From NCBI GenBank assembly GCA_963816955.1, contig CAWFME010000004.1:1054001-1118000 (forward strand): 64,000 bases of DNA, read 5' to 3'. The position numbers and the translations under genes are program-made. Position 1 is the first letter of the stretch, and each line of letters opens with the position of its first letter. This document shows, piece after piece, positions 43,313-52,414 of the stretch. The DNA comes from DATFQI01 sp963816955 (lineage in GTDB: Bacteria; Actinomycetota; Thermoleophilia; Solirubrobacterales; Solirubrobacteraceae). The notes below the pieces were generated by a model. The model worked only from the letters and a program-made list of their open reading frames with translations, was not told where the DNA came from and ran no database searches.

Positions 43313-44340
43313 TCCGCGGCGAGCGCGTTGACCGGCCCGTCGAGCCACACGCGCACGCGGTCGCCCGGGTGCCAGGCGGGGAAGCCCAGCCGCCGGCTGC
43401 GCAGCCGCAGGCCGGAGCGCAGCTCGAGGTGCACGAGCTGGTCGTGGCCGTAGAAGGAGCGGTCGAGCACCACCGCCTCGGCCGCGTCGCGCGAGCCGCC
43501 GGAGCCGTGGCCGATCGCGACCGACTCCGGGCGGATCACGACCTGCACCTCGCCCGAGAGCTCGCTCCCGGCCGAGAAGCGGCCCAGCTCGCACTCGACC
43601 ATCCCGCCCTCCGCGGTGCCGGGCAGGACGTCGGCCTCGCCGAGGAACTCCGCCACCCAGCGCGAGCTCGGGCGGTCGTAGACCTCCTCGGGCGAGCCCG
43701 TCTGGATCACGCGCCCGTCGCGCAGCACGGCGACCGCGTCGGCGAGCGAGAGCGCCTCGGCCTGGTCGTGGGTGACGAGCAGCGCACTGGCGCCTGCGGC
43801 GCGCAGGATCTGGGCGACCTCCTCGCGGAGCGCCTCACGCAGGCCGGCGTCGAGGGCGGCGAACGGCTCGTCGAGCAGGATCACCTCGGGGTCGGCCGCC
43901 AGCGCGCGCGCCAGCGCGACCCGCTGGCGCTCGCCGCCGGATAGCTCGTGCGGGTAGGCCTTCGCGCGGTCGGAGAGCCCGACGAGCGCGAGCGTCTCGC
44001 CGACGCGCTCGCGCCGGCCGGCGCCGAAGCCGACGTTGCCCGCCACGTCGAGGTGCGGGAACAGGGCGCCCTGCTGGAAGACCATCCCGATCCGGCGCTG
44101 CTCCGGCTCGACCCAGGTCCCGTTGCCGGCGACGAGCCGCCCGCCGATCCGCACGCACCCCGCGTCGGGGCGCTCGAAGCCCGCGATCATGCGCAGCAGC
44201 GTGGTCTTGCCGGACCCGCTCGGCCCGAGCAGGGCGACGAGCTCGCCGCGCCCGACCCGCAGGCTGGCCCCGTCGACCGCGTTCAGCGCGCCGAACGAGC
44301 GGCTCAGGTCGTCGGCTTCGATGGCGCAGGAGTCGCTCAC
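43273..44340 (-). CDS. Iron(III)-type ABC transporter ATP-binding protein (FbpC-like)
   Basis: A ~355-residue importer ATPase: Walker A GPSGSGKTT, Q-loop FQQGALFP, signature LSGGERQRVALARALAADP, Walker B VILLDEPFAALD, H-loop LLVTHDQAEAL, and a C-terminal TOBE-like domain (VVIRPESVAIG). It drives uptake by the adjacent permease and binding protein. GTG 44340 is preferred over the TTG at 44349 because the ABC domain follows closely. It diverges from the binding-protein gene across the iron box at 44380 and so is probably co-regulated. Confidence 0.9.
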   Translation of the reverse strand: MSDSCAIEADDLSRSFGALNAVDGASLRVGRGELVALLGPSGSGKTTLLRMIAGFERPDAGCVRIGGRLVAGNGTWVEPEQRRIGMVFQQGALFPHLDVAGNVGFGAGRRERVGETLALVGLSDRAKAYPHELSGGERQRVALARALAADPEVILLDEPFAALDAGLREALREEVAQILRAAGASALLVTHDQAEALSLADAVAVLRDGRVIQTGSPEEVYDRPSSRWVAEFLGEADVLPGTAEGGMVECELGRFSAGSELSGEVQVVIRPESVAIGHGSGGSRDAAEAVVLDRSFYGHDQLVHLELRSGLRLRSRRLGFPAWHPGDRVRVWLDGPVNALAADQEPEPAAGSTAR

Positions 44341-44379
44341 GGCGGGCAATTCTGACTCGCAGGGTCGGGAAAGCGCGTC

Positions 44380-44393
44380 TTAGGCTAGCCTAA
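44380..44393. promoter_or_regulatory. IdeR/DtxR-like iron box overlapping -10 box
   Basis: TTAGGCTAGCCTAA is a perfect palindrome matching the core of the DtxR/IdeR consensus. It contains a TAGCCT -10 box (44386-44391) 8 bases before ATG 44400, so iron-loaded repressor would block initiation. Confidence 0.75.
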
Positions 44394-44399
44394 CTCGCC

Positions 44400-45428
44400 A
44401 TGCTCGGAGCCCTCATCCGGCGCCGTGGGCGTCTGCTCGCCGTGATCGCTCTCCTGCTCGCCGTCCTCGTGGGCGCCGCCGTGGTGGCGTTCGGCCGCTC
44501 CGCCGACGTCGTCGTCTACAACGGCCGCTCGCAGTACGGCGACGAGGCCGCCTTCACGGCCTGGGAGGGCGAGACGGGCAAGTCGCTCGAGCTGCGCGCC
44601 GGCAGCGCGCCCGAGCTGTTCGAGCGCCTGCGCAGCGAGGGCGCCGACACCCCGGCCGACCTGCTCGTGACGACCGACCTCGCGAACCTGTGGCGCGCGA
44701 AGGAGGCCGGGATGCTCCAGCCGGTCTCCACCCCGAGGCTCGAGTCGCAGGTGCCGTCCGAGTACCGCGACCCGGACGAGGAGTGGTGGGGGATGAGCCT
44801 CCGCATCCGCACGCCGATGCGCTCCGCCGAGCGCGTCGGCGAGCAGGCGGTCGGCTCCTACGAGGACCTCGGGAAGCCGCAGTTCCGCGGCAAGCTGTGC
44901 CTGCGGACCTCCAACAACGAGTACAACCAGTCCTTCGTCGCCGACCGGCTCGCCAAGCGCGGCGCGGCCGACACGGAGAAGCTGCTGCGCTCCTGGATGG
45001 CCAACGAGCCGCAGATCTTCGGCTCCGACGTGGACGTGCTGGAGGCGATCGCCGCCGGCCGCTGCGACGTCGGCCTGACCAACCACTACTACCTCGGCCG
45101 CATGCTCGAGGACAAGCCCGACTTCCCGGTCGCGCCCGCCTGGCCCGACCAGGACGGCGCCGGCGCGCACACCAACCTCTCCGGCGTCGCGCTCGTGAAG
45201 GGCACCGAGCACGAGGCGGACGCCGTCTCGCTGATGGAGTACCTGACCAGCCCGCCGGCGCAGGAGGAGGTCGTCGAGAACTCCGAGCTCGCGGCCAACC
45301 CCGACGTCGCGCCGCCCGAGCACATCCGCGACTGGGCCGGCGTCAAGCGCGACCCGATCGACGTCGAGCGCGCCGGCAAGCTGCTGCCGGGCGCGATCGC
45401 CCTGATGCAGAAGGTCGGGTGGAGGTAG
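44400..45428 (+). CDS. Iron(III) ABC transporter substrate-binding protein (FbpA-like)
   Basis: A 342-residue periplasmic-type binding protein with an N-terminal membrane helix (LLAVIALLLAVLVGAAVVAF). The mature part starts DVVVYNGRSQYGDE, as in FbpA/FutA, and keeps the paired tyrosines of NHYYLGR that coordinate Fe3+. Other family blocks are SEGADTPADLLVTTD and DQDGAGAHTNLSG. It presents ferric iron to the FbpB-like permease encoded next, which overlaps it by 10 bases. Confidence 0.9.
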   Translation: MLGALIRRRGRLLAVIALLLAVLVGAAVVAFGRSADVVVYNGRSQYGDEAAFTAWEGETGKSLELRAGSAPELFERLRSEGADTPADLLVTTDLANLWRAKEAGMLQPVSTPRLESQVPSEYRDPDEEWWGMSLRIRTPMRSAERVGEQAVGSYEDLGKPQFRGKLCLRTSNNEYNQSFVADRLAKRGAADTEKLLRSWMANEPQIFGSDVDVLEAIAAGRCDVGLTNHYYLGRMLEDKPDFPVAPAWPDQDGAGAHTNLSGVALVKGTEHEADAVSLMEYLTSPPAQEEVVENSELAANPDVAPPEHIRDWAGVKRDPIDVERAGKLLPGAIALMQKVGWR

Positions 45429-47095
45429 CCACAGCCCCGGCGCGCCCCAGGCGCGCCAGGCGGCGCCCGCCCGGCTGGGCGGTCGCTTCCGCGCTCGTCG
45501 CGCTGGTGGTCGCCGGGCCGCTGGCCGCGCTGCCGCTGGCGTTCGTCTTCGAGCCCGACGCGTTCGGCGCCGTGGCCGACTCGCTGCTCGGCGAGGCGCT
45601 GCGCGCGAGCCTGGTGCTGGCGCTCGGGGTCGGGGCGGGGACGCTGCTGCTCGGCGGGTCGCTGGCGGCGCTCGTGTCCTTCTACGACTTCCCGGGGCGG
45701 CGCTGGCTCGACTGGGCGCTCGTGCTGCCGCTGGCGATGCCGGCCTACGTGCTCGTGTTCGTGCTACTCGGCCAGTACGACGAGGCGAGCCCGCTCCAGA
45801 GCGCGCTGCGGAGCGTGCTCGGCGACGGCTTCCAGCTCCCGCAGGTCCGCTCCACGCTCGGCACGATCCTCGTCCTGACGCTCGTGCTCTACCCGTACGT
45901 CTACGTGCTCGGCCGCGGCGCGTTCCTGGAGCAGTCGCGCGACACGATGGAGGCGGCGCGGACGCTCGGGCTCGGTCACGCGCGCGCGATCGCGCGCGTG
46001 GCGCTGCCGCTCGCCCGCCCCGCGCTGGCCGCCGGCGCCGCGCTGGCGGTGATGGAGGCGCTGGCCGACTTCGGCGCCGTCAACCTCCTCAACTACCGCG
46101 CGATGACCGACGCGATCTACCGCGTGTGGTACGGCGCCTTCGACCAGGCGGCGGCGCTGCAGCTCGCCACGATCCTGCTCGGGCTGACGCTGGCGCTGAT
46201 CGCGCTCGAGCGGCTGATGCGCGGCCGGGCCCGCTACCACGGCGCGCTCGCACGTGGGGAGGCGGTCGTCCCGCGGCGGCTGCACGGCCCGCGCGCCTGG
46301 CTGGCCGCCGTGCTGCCGTGCCTGCTGCTGGCGCTCGTGCTCGTGGGTCCGCTCGTCCAGCTCGTGGCGTGGGCGGTCGAGTCGGTGGGGGAGGGCGCCT
46401 CAGGCACCGACCTGCTGCAGGACGCGCTCACGAGCCTCGCCCTGGCCGGCATCGCCGCGCTCGTGGCCGCCGCGACCGCGACGGTGATCGTCTACGGCCG
46501 CCGCACGCGGCCGTCGCGGCTGGGGGCGATCGCCTCCCGGCTGGGCGCGCTCGGCTACGCCGTGCCGGGCACGGTCGTCGCCGTGGCGGTCTACACGCCG
46601 CTGGCCTGGCTGGACCGCAGGCTCGCCGACGGCGGCCGCGACCTGCTGGGCATCGACCTCGGGCTGCTCTTCACGGGCACGATCCTCGGGCTGGTGGTCG
46701 CCTACGTCGTGCGCTTCCAGGCGCTGGCGCTGTTCTCGGTCGACACGCGCATGCGCCGCGTCGACCCGGCGCTCGACGATGCGGCGCGCTCGCTCGGCGC
46801 CGACGCCAACCGCGTGCTGGCCGACGTGCACCTGCCGCTGCTGTGGCCCGGCATCGTCACGGCCGCGCTGCTGGTGTTCGTCGAGGTGATGAAGGAGCTG
46901 CCCGCGACCGCGCTGTTGCGGCCGCTCGGCGGGGACACGCTGGCGGTGGCGGTGTGGGAGGCCACGCGCGACTCGCGCTTCGAGGTCGCCGCGCTGCCGG
47001 CGCTGCTGATCGTCGCCGTCGGGCTCGTGCCCGTGCTGCTGGCGATCCGCTCGACGCGCCGCGACCCCGCGGCGCTCGTCGGCCCCGAGCGCTGA
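45419..47095 (+). CDS. Iron(III) ABC transporter permease (FbpB-like, duplicated)
   Basis: A 558-residue permease made of two halves, each with about six helices and an EAA-type loop (MEAARTLGLGHARAIARVALPLARPA at ~165-190, quoted in part: EAARTLGLGHARAI; and DDAARSLGADANRVLADVHL at ~455-475). This duplicated arrangement is characteristic of FbpB/ThiP-type permeases that bind one ATPase pair. GTG 45419 overlaps the binding-protein gene and is chosen because the next in-frame start lies well inside the first helix region. Confidence 0.9.
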   Translation: MEVATAPARPRRARRRPPGWAVASALVALVVAGPLAALPLAFVFEPDAFGAVADSLLGEALRASLVLALGVGAGTLLLGGSLAALVSFYDFPGRRWLDWALVLPLAMPAYVLVFVLLGQYDEASPLQSALRSVLGDGFQLPQVRSTLGTILVLTLVLYPYVYVLGRGAFLEQSRDTMEAARTLGLGHARAIARVALPLARPALAAGAALAVMEALADFGAVNLLNYRAMTDAIYRVWYGAFDQAAALQLATILLGLTLALIALERLMRGRARYHGALARGEAVVPRRLHGPRAWLAAVLPCLLLALVLVGPLVQLVAWAVESVGEGASGTDLLQDALTSLALAGIAALVAAATATVIVYGRRTRPSRLGAIASRLGALGYAVPGTVVAVAVYTPLAWLDRRLADGGRDLLGIDLGLLFTGTILGLVVAYVVRFQALALFSVDTRMRRVDPALDDAARSLGADANRVLADVHLPLLWPGIVTAALLVFVEVMKELPATALLRPLGGDTLAVAVWEATRDSRFEVAALPALLIVAVGLVPVLLAIRSTRRDPAALVGPER

Positions 47096-47107
47096 TCGCC
47101 GCCGTGC

Positions 47108-47449
47108 CTACACGAACGCCGGGTCCTCGGCCTCGTGGAGGAGGAAGCCGGCGGCGTCCAGCACGTTGCGTTCGCGCAGGCGCTGCAGGCGCGAGGTGCA
47201 CTCGGGGTTCGGGTCCCAGGCGGCGACGGCCGCGGACTCCGGCAGCGGCTTGAGGCCGTTGGTCTCCGGCTCGTCGAAGGCTTGGCGCAGCCACGCGAGG
47301 TCGTCGGCGATCCGGCGCGGGCGCGGGGCGTCCGCCTCCGGGTTCCAGTGGTCTTCGTCGCGGCGGCGCTCGGGGACGCCGGGCGGGCGGGTGAGGGCCA
47401 CGCCGAGGGCCGCGAGCCAGTCGGGCTGATTTCTCACGAGCTCGAGCAT
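47108..47449 (-). CDS. Hypothetical protein, 113 aa
   Basis: A soluble protein of mixed charge with several Trp residues (DLAWLRQAFDEPE) and one Cys; no membrane segment, signal or recognised domain. ATG 47449 is the first plausible start, with a weak AAGGA just before it. It converges on the iron permease gene and diverges from the acylase gene. Coding status is supported mainly by the frame filling the gap between two strong genes. Confidence 0.5.
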   Translation of the reverse strand: MLELVRNQPDWLAALGVALTRPPGVPERRRDEDHWNPEADAPRPRRIADDLAWLRQAFDEPETNGLKPLPESAAVAAWDPNPECTSRLQRLRERNVLDAAGFLLHEAEDPAFV

Positions 47450-47535
47450 GTCCTTACGCCTTTCCGCTGGAGAGCAGGATCAAACGGCCGCTAACCGGCG
47501 CATCGCGCGCCCCCGCGCGTTAGGACTCACGGTCC

Positions 47536-50145
47536 ATGCGCGCCGTCCTCGCCATCTTCGCACTGCTCGCCTCGGCTTCGACGGCCGCGGCCGCCCCGCC
47601 CAACGTCGAGATCCGCCGCACCTCGCACGGGATCCCGCACATCAAGGCCAAGACCTTCTACGGCGCGGCCTACGGCTACGGGTACGCGTTCGCCCAGGAC
47701 AACCTGTGCGAGATGGCCGAGACGTACGTGACGGTCAACGGCGAGCGCTCGCGCTACTTCGGGCCGGACGGGAGCTACGAGAGCCGTGGCAACGGGGGAG
47801 AGTTCAACAACCTCGACTCGGACTTCTTCTTCCAGCGGATCAAGGACGACCGCGTCGTCGAGGGGCTGCTCGAGCAGCCGCCGCCGTCGGGCCCGCTGCC
47901 CGAGATCCGCGAGGGCGCGCGCGGCTACGCGGCCGGCTACAACGCCTATCTCGCCGAGGTCGGCGCGGGCGGCATCTCCGACCCGCGCTGCCGCGGCAAG
48001 GCGTGGGTACGCCCGATCAGCGAGATGGACGCCTTCCGGCGCTTCTACCAGCTGGCGCTGCTGGCCTCCTCGGGCGTCGCGGTCGACGGCATCGCGCAGG
48101 CGCAGCCGCCGACGCCTGCCGCGGGCGGCGGTGGCGGCCCCATCCTCCCGCCGCTGCCCACGCCCGGCGACCTCGGCACGCTCGAGGACCGGCTGCCGCT
48201 CGGCGACCTCGGCTCCAACGCCGTCGCGCTCGGCAAGGAGGCGACGAGCGACCGCAAGGGCCTGCTGCTCGGCAACCCGCACTTCCCCTGGGACGGGCCC
48301 GAGCGCTTCTACCAGGCGCAGCTCACGATCCCCGGCGAGACCGACGTCGCGGGCGCGTCGCTGTTCGGCGTGCCGATCATCCTCATCGGCCGCACGCGCA
48401 ACCTCGCCTGGAGCCACACGGTCTCGACCGCGTTCCGCTTCACGCCGTTCGAGCTCAAGCTCGTGCCGGGCTCCCCGACCACGTACCTCGTCGACGGGCA
48501 GCCGAAGCAGATGCGCGCGCAGGAGGTCACGGTCCAGGCGGCCAAGCCCGACGGCACGCTCGAGCCGCGCAAGCGGACGCTCTACTCGACCGAGTTCGGG
48601 CCCGTCTTCACGTCGCTGCTCGGCCTGCCGCTGTTCCCGTGGACGCCCACCTCGGCGTACGCGCTGGGGGACGCGAACGCCTCCAACTTCCGCCTGCTCA
48701 ACCACTTCCTCGAGGTCAACCGCGCGCAGAGCACCGCGCAGGTGGACGCGATCGAGCGCCGCTACCAGGGCATCCCGTGGGTCAACACGATCGCCGCCGA
48801 CTCCAGCGGCTCGGCCTACTACGCCGACATCGGGACGGTGCCGCACGTCACCGACGAGGAGGTCGCGCGCTGCAACACGACCGCGCTCGGCCAGGCGACG
48901 TTCAACGCGCTCGGGCTGCCGGTGCTCGACGGCTCGCGCTCGACCTGCCACTGGGGCAGCGACCCGGACGCGGCGGCGCCGGGGATCCTCGGGCCGGCGC
49001 GGATGCCGTCGCTGTTCCGCGACGACTACGTGACGAACTCCAACGACTCCTACTGGCTCTCGAACCCGGAGCGGCCGCTGGAGGGCTACGACCGGATCAT
49101 CGGCGACGAGCGCACCGAGCGCTCGCTGCGGACCCGCACCGGCCTGCGGATCGTCGCCGACCAGCTCGCGAAGGGGCCCTTCACCCGCCGGATCCTCCAG
49201 GACGCGGTGTTCTCCAACCGCTCGCTGGCGGGCGAGCTGATGCGCGACGACCTCGTGGCCGCCTGCAAGCCGGACCTGAGGGCGGCCTGCGACGTGCTGG
49301 CGGCCTGGGACCTGCACGAGAACCTCGACTCCAAGGGCGCGGTCCTGTTCCGGCGCTTCGTCTCGCGCCTGCTCGGAGGCGGCGCACCGCCCGCAGGGAT
49401 CTGGCGCACGCCGTTCGACCCCGGCGACCCCGTCAACACGCCGCGCGACCTCAACACGGAGGACCCGCGCGTGGAAGCTTCGCTGCGCGGCGCCGTCTCG
49501 GACGTCGAGGGCCTCGGCAAGGGGCTCGACGTGACGCTGCGCCAGGTCCAGTTCGAGCAGCGCGGCGGCGAGAGGATCCCGATCCACGGCGGCCCGGGCG
49601 ACCCCGAGGGCGACTTCAACGCCATCAACGTCCCGTGGGTGCCGGGCGAGGGCTACCCCGACGTCCCGCACGGCTCGAGCTTCGTGATCGCCGCGCACCT
49701 GGACGGCTCGAAGTGCCCGGACCTGCGCACGATCCTCACGTACTCGCAGTCCACGAACCCGTCCTCGCCGTACTTCGGCGACCAGACACGCCTGTTCTCT
49801 CGGAAGGCGTGGGTCGATCCGGGCTTCTGCGAGCGCGACATCCTCGCGGATCGCAACCTGACGATCCAGCGCTTCGGCAAGGTCCGCTGCACGAGCCGGC
49901 GCGCGATCACCTACCGGCTGCCGCTGCGCAAGCGCGAGCGGATCAAGCGCGTGCGGGCGACCGTCAACGGCAAGCGGGTGAAGGTGCGGCGGGTCGCGCG
50001 CCGCGGCGTGCGCGTCTCGCTGCGGGGGCGGCCGAAGGGTCGCTACCGGATCCGGGTGACCGCCAAGACGTCGCGCAAGCGGACGATCAGGCTCGACCGG
50101 CGCGCGCGCACGTGCGTCCCGCGCAAGGGGGCGGCGAAGCGGTGA
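47536..50145 (+). CDS. Penicillin acylase-family amidohydrolase, secreted
   Basis: An 869-residue Ntn hydrolase. The signal peptide is MRAVLAIFALLASASTAAAA. The N-terminal alpha chain starts VEIRRTSHGIPHIKA with the conserved AFAQDNLCEM. A Pro/Gly-rich spacer precedes the autocatalytic site G226-S227 in LGSNAVALG, whose Ser becomes the beta-chain N-terminal nucleophile. LLGNPHFPWDGPERFYQAQL and TRNLAWSHTVS follow. Members cleave N-acyl-homoserine lactones, penicillins or other acyl amides; this one is of the acylated-peptide/AHL-acylase type by length only. A Lys/Arg-rich C-terminal domain follows ~residue 790. Its stop overlaps the next start (GTGA). Confidence 0.88.
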   Translation: MRAVLAIFALLASASTAAAAPPNVEIRRTSHGIPHIKAKTFYGAAYGYGYAFAQDNLCEMAETYVTVNGERSRYFGPDGSYESRGNGGEFNNLDSDFFFQRIKDDRVVEGLLEQPPPSGPLPEIREGARGYAAGYNAYLAEVGAGGISDPRCRGKAWVRPISEMDAFRRFYQLALLASSGVAVDGIAQAQPPTPAAGGGGGPILPPLPTPGDLGTLEDRLPLGDLGSNAVALGKEATSDRKGLLLGNPHFPWDGPERFYQAQLTIPGETDVAGASLFGVPIILIGRTRNLAWSHTVSTAFRFTPFELKLVPGSPTTYLVDGQPKQMRAQEVTVQAAKPDGTLEPRKRTLYSTEFGPVFTSLLGLPLFPWTPTSAYALGDANASNFRLLNHFLEVNRAQSTAQVDAIERRYQGIPWVNTIAADSSGSAYYADIGTVPHVTDEEVARCNTTALGQATFNALGLPVLDGSRSTCHWGSDPDAAAPGILGPARMPSLFRDDYVTNSNDSYWLSNPERPLEGYDRIIGDERTERSLRTRTGLRIVADQLAKGPFTRRILQDAVFSNRSLAGELMRDDLVAACKPDLRAACDVLAAWDLHENLDSKGAVLFRRFVSRLLGGGAPPAGIWRTPFDPGDPVNTPRDLNTEDPRVEASLRGAVSDVEGLGKGLDVTLRQVQFEQRGGERIPIHGGPGDPEGDFNAINVPWVPGEGYPDVPHGSSFVIAAHLDGSKCPDLRTILTYSQSTNPSSPYFGDQTRLFSRKAWVDPGFCERDILADRNLTIQRFGKVRCTSRRAITYRLPLRKRERIKRVRATVNGKRVKVRRVARRGVRVSLRGRPKGRYRIRVTAKTSRKRTIRLDRRARTCVPRKGAAKR

Positions 50146-52229
50146 TCCGCGCGGCCGCGGCGGGCGCGCTGCTCGCGCTGGCGGCGCCGGCGCCGGCGTC
50201 GGCGCAGTTCGACCCGGCCTACGAGGCAAGCAACTTCTCCAAGACCAACGAGCGCGCGGCGATCCACTCCACGCCGGGGTACAAGGCGCTGCTCGCGCAG
50301 GTCAGCACCGCCAACACCGTCGAGGCGGGGCGGATCGCGGCCGCCGACCCCGAGCGCTCGTTCGTGGGGCAGACGCTGTGCTGGAGCTACGGCGAGGGCT
50401 GCGCGGGCGACGCGCGGCTCTACGACTGGGTGCCGAGGGACTACGGGCAGGTCCAGCCCGTCGTGTTCGGTGCGCGCAACGGCGCGACGCTGTCCGGCCG
50501 GGTGTGGTTCACGCGCGCGGGCCCGGCGAAGCGGCCGGGGATCGTGATCGTCAACGGCTCCGTGCAGGCGTCGGAGACGCTGTACTGGTTCGCCGCGCAG
50601 ACGCTGGCGAAGGCGGGCTACGTCGTGCTCACCTTCGACCCGCAGAACCAGGGCCGCTCCGACTCGCGCGGCGAGGCGCCCGACCAGGACGAGGGCTTCC
50701 CGGCCCAGAGCGACGGCCGCCCGTTCTTCGACGGCGCCCAGGACGCGCTCGACTTCTTCCTCTCCACGCCCTCCGGGCCGTACCGGCCGCGGCCGAGCTG
50801 CAACTCCGGCACCTCGCACGCGGACAAGCAGGCGCGCCGGGCCGCGGCCGGCCTCAACGCGGCATACAACCCGCTGTGGCAGCTGATCGACGCCTCGCGG
50901 ATCGGGATCGCCGGGCACTCCTACGGCGCCGCCGGCGTCTCCTACGTCGGCCAGCGCGACCCGCGCGTGAAGGCCGTCGTCGCGTGGGACGCGCTCGGGC
51001 GCCCGGAGCCCGGCGGCGTGCGCGGGAGCGGGATCGGCGGCTGCGCCGACGCCGCCGAGCGCGCGCCCGCCGGAATCACCAAGCCCGCCCTGAACCTGAC
51101 GGCGGACTACTTCATCCCGCCGACCCCGAACACCTCCCAGCCCGACTACGAGGCGAAGGCCGCCGTCTCGAAGGAGTACAGCGCCGCGAACGTCGACACG
51201 GGCTCGATCGCGATCCGCGGCGGCACCCACTACGAGTTCTCCTGGATCCCGGACCCGGCCTTCCCGGCATCCTTGCGCGGCGCGGACCTGACCACCTGGT
51301 ACACGACGGCCTGGTTCGACGCCTACGTCAAGGGCGACGCGACCGCCTCCCGGCGGCTGCGCACGGACCGCTGGCGCCACGACGCGCCGTCGGCCGCGGT
51401 CGATCCCGACGGCGACGCGAACATGATGTCCCGCTACCACCGCTCGCGGCTGGACATCGGCCGCGGCGGCGAGCGCTTCGTCTGCGAGGACCTGCGCGCC
51501 GGCTGCCCCGGCCTGCTCGCCGACGACGGCGCCGGCAAGGACTACGACTACCTCTCGATCGTGACCTCGCCGGACTCCGGGCCCGCCGACGGCGCCGCCG
51601 GCGGCGCGCCGTCCTGCGTGGCGGCCGCGAGGGTGCGCGGCGCGGCGGCACGGCCGCGGGGGAGGGGCGTGCGCTTCACGGTGCGCTCGCGGACGACCGT
51701 CGAGGTGTTCCGCCAGACGCTGCACGGCAGGATCACCCGCCAGGTGCGCGTCGCGCGGTTCCCGCGCCCCGGCCGGGCGTTCACGTGGAACGGCCGAGCG
51801 ACAGTACGCGGCCGACGCGTGCCCGCGGGCGCCGTGTACACAGCGCGCTTCCGGGGCGCCGGGGGCGCGGTCAAGCACGTCACGCTCGCCCGCCGCGCCG
51901 GCGGGCGCTTCGTCCGCCGAGGCACCTTCCGCACGCTCGCGGGTTGCGGGACGATCCGCGACGCCACGCTCGCGAGACCTGTGTTCGGCGGCCGGGGAGA
52001 CAGGTCCCTCCGCATCCGCTTCCGGCTCAACACGACCGCGCGCGTCGACGTCACGATCAGGCGAGGGAAGCGGCTCGTCCGCCGCTTCCGAGCCCGAGAC
52101 CGCCGCGCCGGGCGCACGATCCGCCTGAGCGCACAGGCCGCCCACGGCGGCGCATACCGCGTGACAATCACGGCACGCCCCGTCGGCGCGCCACCCCAGA
52201 CCATCCGGCTGACCGCGATCCGCATCTAG
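50142..52229 (+). CDS. Secreted alpha/beta hydrolase with C-terminal beta domains
   Basis: A 695-residue exported protein; the signal peptide (IRAAAAGALLALAAPAPASA) starts at GTG 50142, which overlaps the acylase stop. The hydrolase domain (~95-420) has the nucleophile elbow GHSYGAAG, an upstream strand PGIVIVNGSVQASET, and a catalytic His probably in IRGGTHYEFSW. The C-terminal ~240 residues form two basic beta domains, the first with FTWNGRATVRGRRVPAG, similar to FlgD-like Ig modules. It is co-expressed with the acylase, so both may act on the same extracellular acylated substrate; that is inference. Confidence 0.8.
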   Translation: MIRAAAAGALLALAAPAPASAQFDPAYEASNFSKTNERAAIHSTPGYKALLAQVSTANTVEAGRIAAADPERSFVGQTLCWSYGEGCAGDARLYDWVPRDYGQVQPVVFGARNGATLSGRVWFTRAGPAKRPGIVIVNGSVQASETLYWFAAQTLAKAGYVVLTFDPQNQGRSDSRGEAPDQDEGFPAQSDGRPFFDGAQDALDFFLSTPSGPYRPRPSCNSGTSHADKQARRAAAGLNAAYNPLWQLIDASRIGIAGHSYGAAGVSYVGQRDPRVKAVVAWDALGRPEPGGVRGSGIGGCADAAERAPAGITKPALNLTADYFIPPTPNTSQPDYEAKAAVSKEYSAANVDTGSIAIRGGTHYEFSWIPDPAFPASLRGADLTTWYTTAWFDAYVKGDATASRRLRTDRWRHDAPSAAVDPDGDANMMSRYHRSRLDIGRGGERFVCEDLRAGCPGLLADDGAGKDYDYLSIVTSPDSGPADGAAGGAPSCVAAARVRGAAARPRGRGVRFTVRSRTTVEVFRQTLHGRITRQVRVARFPRPGRAFTWNGRATVRGRRVPAGAVYTARFRGAGGAVKHVTLARRAGGRFVRRGTFRTLAGCGTIRDATLARPVFGGRGDRSLRIRFRLNTTARVDVTIRRGKRLVRRFRARDRRAGRTIRLSAQAAHGGAYRVTITARPVGAPPQTIRLTAIRI

Positions 52230-52237
52230 CGACTCAG

Positions 52238-52296
52238 TGCCACTCGACCGCCGAGTGGCACTTGCGTTCCCGCAGGGGGAACGGAGATGCCACTCG
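52238..52296. repeat. Dispersed hairpin repeat, copy C with upstream half-arm
   Basis: The main hairpin spans 52252-52296: left arm CGAGTGGCACTTGCGTTCCC, loop GCAGG, right arm 52277-52296. A preceding half-arm GTGCCACTC (52238-52246) can pair with the left arm instead, giving alternative hairpins. Confidence 0.85.
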
Positions 52297-52319
52297 ACCA
52301 GCCAATCCCAAACTCCCGC

Positions 52320-52382
52320 CCCCTACAAGCCAATGCCGTGACCCACGCTCCGGGCGGCCCGCAACACCCTCGGCGCCTGCCA
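52320..52382. repeat. Flanking conserved block, second copy
   Basis: The block begins CCCCTACAAGCCA and ends CGGCGCCTGCCA, as in the block at 18000-18059; again it follows a hairpin copy. Confidence 0.6.
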
Positions 52383-52401
52383 AAGAGCGGCCGGCGCCCA
52401 C

Positions 52402-52407
52402 TAGGGT
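52402..52407 (+). promoter_or_regulatory. -10 box TAGGGT of decarboxylase-like gene
   Basis: TAGGGT ends 7 bases before ATG 52415. Confidence 0.5.
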
Positions 52408-52414
52408 GAGAAAC

